From a bacterium (GTDB lineage Bacteria; Ratteibacteria; UBA8468), in contig DAOVGU010000087.1 in the NCBI GenBank assembly GCA_030672255.1, positions 1-9,688 of the forward strand: DNA of 9,688 nt, in the 5' to 3' direction. A program made the position numbers and the translations under genes. Within the stretch, counting starts at the first letter, position 1; each line of letters starts with the position of its first letter. Positions 6,178 to 9,688 of this stretch are shown here, piece by piece. The notes under the pieces were generated by a model. It worked only from the letters and a program-made list of their open reading frames with translations. It was not told where the DNA came from and ran no database searches.

Positions 6178-7013
6178 TATTCCTCCATAAGAGCACGGAA
6201 ATAATTTAAATCACGCGCGGTCTGCCCTACTATCTCTTCAGGGGTCAGATCTTTCCAGCTATGGCTTCCCTGGTATTCTGAATGGAAGGAGATTGGACCG
6301 TCAAATTTCATCTGCTTCAAACAGTCAATAAACTTGGGCCAGTCGGTTAAGCCCGCCTCTAAAGGCACCATCTTTCTCATCCAACCCTTCTTATCCTCAT
6401 CCGGCGTACCGAGTCGAAACCAGGCCATATCTTTAACCGCAATCATGAAGATACGCTCTTTAGCCAAATCCAGATCCATCATCCAGCCAGAACCGGAGCC
6501 TTCAATAGTGCTATGCCCCGCATCATAATATACTCCTATCACCTCTGGGTCGCAGTCTTCTATGAGGCGGAGGACATGATTGGCATTAAGCCCCATATCC
6601 ATCCCCGAATGATTATGAAAACCGGCTTTAACTCCATTATCTCGAAACAGTGGTTCTAATTGAGCCAATGCTTTTTTTACCTCTTTCGCCTGTTCTTCAT
6701 AATGCCCAAATCCCTTATAGGACCAGTAGCCCAATTTGATATATCTGATCTTTGATTTAGCGGCTGTCTCTACAATGCTTCGGGCCTGTTCATCTATCTC
6801 CACAATTGACGTCGTCAACATAGAAATTTTTACTCCCTGCTTAGCCAAAACCTCCTGAAAACGGGGTAGTTCATTTTTAACCTGAGCTGGCTGGATGTGT
6901 CCACCTTCTCTAACAGTCAAATCTACCCCATCCACCCCGAGCTTAGCCAAAGTCTTTCCCAATTCCTCAGCCTCCATCGTCTGGAGGTGCTTAGAGAAAA
7001 TACAATATTCCAT
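6177..7013 (-). CDS. Xylose isomerase-like TIM-barrel sugar isomerase/epimerase
   Basis: 278 residues, typical of the AP endonuclease 2/sugar phosphate isomerase-epimerase family. Seen: LGVDGVDLTVREGGHIQP (25-42) for the first strands, GFHNHSG (131-137) with metal-binding histidines, VYYDAGHS (161-168, D164 and H167), IAVKD (191-195) and the C-terminal ISFHSEYQG (241-249, E246). These are the usual divalent-metal ligands of the barrel. Members interconvert keto and aldo sugars, epimerise at C3 or act on inositol derivatives; none of these can be chosen from sequence alone. The SD AGGAGG is 7 bases before the ATG. The stop overlaps the next gene's GTG by one base. It is the second gene of the four-gene unit and presumably prepares or rearranges the substrate of the enolase-superfamily enzyme. 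Confidence 0.85.
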   Translation of the reverse strand: MEYCIFSKHLQTMEAEELGKTLAKLGVDGVDLTVREGGHIQPAQVKNELPRFQEVLAKQGVKISMLTTSIVEIDEQARSIVETAAKSKIRYIKLGYWSYKGFGHYEEQAKEVKKALAQLEPLFRDNGVKAGFHNHSGMDMGLNANHVLRLIEDCDPEVIGVYYDAGHSTIEGSGSGWMMDLDLAKERIFMIAVKDMAWFRLGTPDEDKKGWMRKMVPLEAGLTDWPKFIDCLKQMKFDGPISFHSEYQGSHSWKDLTPEEIVGQTARDLNYFRALMEE

Positions 7014-7076
7014 TTTAATGCCTCCTTGTTTTTTTAGAAAACAGAATTGATTGCATGTTATTCTTCAATATCCTTT

Positions 7077-8009
7077 TCATTTTGTCGTCTGTGGAATCTT
7101 ATCCAAAAGAGTAAAACGTCCAGAATCTACTCCAATATATTTTACCCCTCGGTAATCGTCGTAAACTCGGTTCATTTCATCAATTGAATCAAAGTAGCCG
7201 ATGATATATGCTGCTCCAAAGGTCTCTCCTTTTGTCACAGAGCGACCGTGATTTTCCTGAATGAAGCAAACATAATCTCGCTGGTGGCACCAGGCTTCAC
7301 AGGGAATAGCGGGATCAAGTGTCATCCCGGTTAACCATACAGATAAGTCTTCGCCGGCGCGCAATTGATACGCGCGAATAAATTGATCCGGGGAATCAGA
7401 CTCCTTGCGTTTATAGAAAAACCGTTTATCCGGAGGAAAATCGGTCAGAAATTCTTTAGCCCCAATCAAACCATAGTAACTCAAATAGACCTGATGAAAG
7501 GTATCCCCTCTGTTGTGCTTAAGGTGACCAGGCATGTCAATCCGATAGAAAAGGGTACCCACATCATTGACGCTTACGATAGACTCACTAGACAGAAAAT
7601 ATCTCGTATCTGGAAGGAATAACAGGGTTTGCTCCCAACGGGACCCAGCTTGGTAGCCTTCTCCAGGTTTAGTGAAAATAAACCATTGCTTGACTGCGAG
7701 ATAATTTGCACCACGAACAATGGCATAATCCAGACGCTTTGCCTGGATGCATAACTGAGGACCCTCTACAAAATGCTTTGGCAAATTTCCATGATGCATT
7801 CTATTCCTGGAATATCCATCCTTCCGCCATCCAGGAGTCAGGAGAAAGTCCATCACATGCAGCCCAAACCCCGGATCACTGATACCAGTTTTTTTGTCGC
7901 GAAATGACCCGGCCATCACCCCACTTACACATCCGGTAGTCCGAATAGCTGCCTGGATTAACTGAGTTTCAATATAAATAATATTGTTACTTTCTTGGCA
8001 ACTAATCAT
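7077..8009 (-). CDS. Uncharacterised protein, HGNLPKHFVEGPQ / EAWCHQRDYVCFIQE family
   Basis: I chose the ATG at 8007-8009 (310 residues). The frame stays open upstream to an ATG at 8117, but that start would overlap the divergent gene, lacks an SD and falls upstream of the likely promoter. Strings that look strongly conserved: CVSGVMAGSFRDKKTG (27-42), DPGFGLHVMDFLL (45-57), HHGNLPKHFVEGPQLC (72-87), GSRWEQTLLF (122-131), YRIDMPGHLKH (155-165), YLSYYG (175-180), FPPDKRF (191-197), WLTGMTLDPA (225-234), EAWCHQRDYVCFIQE (238-252), TFGAAYIIGYFDSIDEM (263-279). I recall similar hypothetical proteins in planctomycete-like genomes, but no assigned function. The beta-rich pattern with many His, Asp, Glu and Trp residues would suit a mutarotase-like or carbohydrate-binding sandwich; this is inference. 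No signal peptide or membrane span is seen. It is the first gene of the cassette, 63 bases before the isomerase. Confidence 0.8.
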   Translation of the reverse strand: MISCQESNNIIYIETQLIQAAIRTTGCVSGVMAGSFRDKKTGISDPGFGLHVMDFLLTPGWRKDGYSRNRMHHGNLPKHFVEGPQLCIQAKRLDYAIVRGANYLAVKQWFIFTKPGEGYQAGSRWEQTLLFLPDTRYFLSSESIVSVNDVGTLFYRIDMPGHLKHNRGDTFHQVYLSYYGLIGAKEFLTDFPPDKRFFYKRKESDSPDQFIRAYQLRAGEDLSVWLTGMTLDPAIPCEAWCHQRDYVCFIQENHGRSVTKGETFGAAYIIGYFDSIDEMNRVYDDYRGVKYIGVDSGRFTLLDKIPQTTK

Positions 8010-8032
8010 GTAGAACCCCTTTTCGGGATTGT

Positions 8033-8062
8033 AGTTTATTCTTTTTGCAATCTTTTTGTCAA
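8033..8062 (-). promoter_or_regulatory. Probable promoter of the four-gene minus-strand unit, in the divergent intergenic region
   Basis: On the minus strand a perfect -35 TTGACA (8057-8062) stands 18 bases from TAAACT (8033-8038), which matches four of six -10 positions. The expected start near 8026 leaves about 17 bases of leader, with an AAGGGG purine run 6 bases before the ATG at 8009. The 102 bases at 8010-8111 must also hold the plus-strand promoter for the divergent enolase gene; no convincing plus-strand -35/-10 pair is seen there. Shared control of the two units through this region is likely by arrangement. Confidence 0.5.
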
Positions 8063-8111
8063 CAATCCTTTGATTTTCTCCTGAAAATATGTTATCTTTA
8101 GACAGGAAAAG

Positions 8112-9476
8112 ATGCAATCGGATATCAAAATTTTAGAGGTAGAAGCCTTCTTCACCCCTTTGAAGTTTCGCACACCCTTAAAATTTGGTGCGGTGGTGAT
8201 AGAGGAGATAACCTACAGTCAGGTCAGGGTAAAGGTGGAGAACCACCGGGGAGAAGTAGGAGAGGGCTTTGGAGGAATTCTTCTTTCCGATGGTTGGGCC
8301 TGGCCAAGCAAGGTCATTGAGCATAACCAAAGGGAAAGAACAATGAAAGGGGTAACAGAGGAACTCTGTCGGCTCTTTGCCTCATATAAAGATTTCGGCC
8401 ATCCGGTTCAAATTCTCTTTAACTTAGAGGAGGAGTTTAAGAGGATAAATAAGGAAGTCTATAATAGATTGAACCTGAAGGAAGAAATGCCATTTTTGGG
8501 TGTCCTTCTCTGTGCTTCCCCGATAGATGCCGCTATTCATGATGCCTTCGGGAATGTTAATGAAATCTCCAGTTATGATGGCTATGGAGCAGAATTTATG
8601 TCGGATCTCTCCCCCTGGTTAGGGGAGGAATTCAAAGGGAAATATATCGCTGATTATATTCGTAAGGAATATCTTCTCAGGATTCCGGTTTTCCACTTAG
8701 TGGGAGGACTGGACAAATTGAGAAAGAGCGAGATTGATAAAAATGATATCCCCGCCGACGGTCTACCCAATTCCCTGGAGGAATGGATAGAAAGGGATGG
8801 GCTTACCTGCTTAAAGATAAAGTTAAAAGGAAATGACCTAAATTGGGATGTCAACCGGGTCTTAGAGATAGTAAAGGTTTCGCATGAGATGAAAACCTCT
8901 AAAAATAGAGGGGAGCTCTATTTTAGTGCTGACACCAATGAGCAGTGCGAAAATCCCGAATATCTGATTGAGATGCTCAGTAAAATCAAGGAAAAATCTC
9001 CTCGCGCCTTTAAGGAGCTCCTCTATTTTGAACAACCCACCGAGAGAGATTTAGATGCTCACTCTCTCGAGATGCATAAACTTTCTAAGATTAAACCTGT
9101 TTTGCTTGATGAAGGACTTGTGAGCCTAAAAAATTTTGAACGGGCAAAGGAGCTGGGGTGGTCAGGAATTGCTCTCAAGACCTGCAAGGGTCAATCGACC
9201 GATTTAATTTTTATCGCCAAGGCCGGTGAAGAAAAAATTCCCTATAGTATGCAGGATTTAACCAACCCAAAGCTTTCTTTGATTCAATCAATAGGATTAG
9301 CCGCAAGAATCAATACCATTAAGGGGGTGGAGGCGAATGCTCGCCAGTTTATCCCTTTTGCCTCCGAGAGAGAGGAAAGGGTCCATCCCAAACTCTTTCA
9401 TCTAAAGGATGGAGAGGTCTCCACCAAGAGTCTGAAAGGTTTTGGTCTTGGCTACCAGATAAAAAAAATATATTAG
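8112..9476 (+). CDS. Enolase-superfamily enzyme (MLE-like subgroup), copy 2
   Basis: 454 residues, collinear with the minus-strand copy. The RTPLKFG opening, WPSKVIEHN, FGHPV, NLKEE and SPIDAAIHDAFG blocks are all shared, as is the barrel: KIK (K235, K237), DTN (D274), FEQP (E307), LDE (D333/E334), ALKTCKGQS (K356, K359), and QDLTNPKLSLIQSIGLAARI. All catalytic lysines and metal ligands are kept, so both copies look active. Differences cluster at the N-terminus, in the 150-215 region and at the C-terminal tail, so they may handle different substrates or stereoisomers or form a hetero-oligomer. The ATG at 8112 has AGGA 4 bases upstream. It is divergent from the four-gene cassette. Its TAG stop (9474-9476) shares the final G with the first base of a tRNA-Cys, so the two are probably cotranscribed. 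Confidence 0.87.
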   Translation: MQSDIKILEVEAFFTPLKFRTPLKFGAVVIEEITYSQVRVKVENHRGEVGEGFGGILLSDGWAWPSKVIEHNQRERTMKGVTEELCRLFASYKDFGHPVQILFNLEEEFKRINKEVYNRLNLKEEMPFLGVLLCASPIDAAIHDAFGNVNEISSYDGYGAEFMSDLSPWLGEEFKGKYIADYIRKEYLLRIPVFHLVGGLDKLRKSEIDKNDIPADGLPNSLEEWIERDGLTCLKIKLKGNDLNWDVNRVLEIVKVSHEMKTSKNRGELYFSADTNEQCENPEYLIEMLSKIKEKSPRAFKELLYFEQPTERDLDAHSLEMHKLSKIKPVLLDEGLVSLKNFERAKELGWSGIALKTCKGQSTDLIFIAKAGEEKIPYSMQDLTNPKLSLIQSIGLAARINTIKGVEANARQFIPFASEREERVHPKLFHLKDGEVSTKSLKGFGLGYQIKKIY

Positions 9477-9547
9477 GCGGCATAGCCAAGTGGGAAGGCA
9501 GCGGTCTGCAAAACCGTTATTCCTCGGTTCAAATCCGAGTGCCGCCT
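9476..9547 (+). tRNA. tRNA-Cys (anticodon GCA)
   Basis: A 72-base cloverleaf with acceptor GGCGGCA (9476-9482) pairing with TGCCGCC (9540-9546). The D-arm is closed by GCC/GGC, and the anticodon stem GCGGT/ACCGT encloses CTGCAAA with anticodon GCA at 9508-9510. The T-arm is CTCGG-TTCAAAT-CCGAG. The discriminator base 73 is U, as expected for cysteine tRNAs. The 3' CCA is not encoded (CTA follows), so CCA-adding enzyme is needed. Its first base is the last base of the preceding gene's stop codon. Confidence 0.96.
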
Positions 9548-9548
9548 C

Positions 9549-9688
9549 TAGTACTCTGTGACACAAATTTTTAGCAATCCTGGTCTAATCCCGTTATCCT
9601 GGTAGTCGCAGGCTTTAGCCTGCGCAAGCTAAAGCTTGCGGCTACCTATGTGGTCTTTTAGTGCAAGAATTAATGTCACAGAGCACTA
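9549..9688. mobile_element. MITE-like element with terminal inverted repeats, next to tRNA-Cys
   Basis: The left end TAGTACTCTGTGACA (9549-9563) and right end TGTCACAGAGCACTA (9674-9688) are inverted repeats matching at 14 of 15 positions and enclosing 110 bases with no ORF. It begins one base after the tRNA discriminator and ends exactly at the window edge, so a target-site duplication cannot be checked. Size and structure fit a non-autonomous transposon remnant. It could also be one half of a larger element or a dispersed repeat at which the contig broke. Confidence 0.7.
9602..9645. repeat. Nested double-palindrome inside the MITE-like element
   Basis: The outer arms GTAGTCGCA / TTGCGGCTAC pair with one wobble or mismatch. 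Inside are two perfect hairpins, CGCAGGC-TTTA-GCCTGCG (9608-9625) and GCAAGC-TAAA-GCTTGC (9624-9639), which share a GC at their junction. Alternative folds are therefore one long hairpin or two adjacent ones. The motif with GGCTTTAGCC and GCTAAAGC resembles dispersed REP-like repeats seen in other environmental genomes (from memory). Confidence 0.75.

Noticed and set aside
8040..8111. Plus-strand promoter for the enolase-superfamily gene at 8112
   Set aside because: The best pair, TTGATT (8070-8075) with TATCTT (8093-8098), would start transcription about at the SD, leaving almost no leader; too weak to annotate.
8010..8117. Upstream ATG at 8117 as the start of the uncharacterised minus-strand gene
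   Set aside because: It overlaps the start of the divergent gene, has no SD, and lies upstream of the likely -35/-10 pair; the ATG at 8009 fits better.

Overview
The window looks like one contig piece from an uncultivated, probably anaerobic bacterium with moderate GC. A candidate-phylum or PVC-like lineage is my guess, not something the sequence proves. Genes are bacterial in style: Shine-Dalgarno sites, ATGA and TAGTG start/stop overlaps, sigma70-like promoters and a cobalamin riboswitch. Non-coding gaps are crowded with short palindromes and shared repeat units, which is typical of repeat-rich environmental genomes.

Left part (1-3794, minus strand): a cobalamin nucleotide-loop assembly operon read right to left as cobU, cobT, cobS, cobD (cobD runs off the left edge). 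It starts from a TTGACA-N18-TATAAT promoter whose -35 box overlaps the stop codon of the upstream gene. This is followed at once by a well-formed cobalamin riboswitch, then an intrinsic terminator and a hairpin-dense leader before cobU. Together these enzymes activate and attach the lower ligand and supply the aminopropanol-phosphate precursor. A REP-like array sits between cobU and cobT, and a GC-rich palindrome lies between cobS and cobD.

Middle part (3791-8062, minus strand): a second transcription unit of four genes. In order of transcription they are an uncharacterised 310-residue protein, a xylose-isomerase-like TIM-barrel protein, an MtaA/UroD-family methyltransferase-like protein with the His-X-Cys...Cys zinc signature, and an enolase-superfamily enzyme with muconate-lactonizing-type catalytic lysines. 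It reads like a catabolic cassette for a sugar acid or related compound, but the substrate cannot be read from sequence.

Right part (8112-9688, plus strand): a divergent paralogue of the same enolase-superfamily enzyme, whose stop codon shares a base with a tRNA-Cys(GCA). Immediately after the tRNA is a 140-bp element with terminal inverted repeats and nested palindromes, MITE-like, ending exactly at the window edge.

The most interesting feature is the paired enolase paralogues bracketing an uncharacterised protein, an isomerase and a corrinoid-type methyltransferase, next to a B12-regulated cobamide operon. No corrinoid-binding protein, transporter or dehydrogenase is visible, so a functional link with B12 remains a hypothesis.
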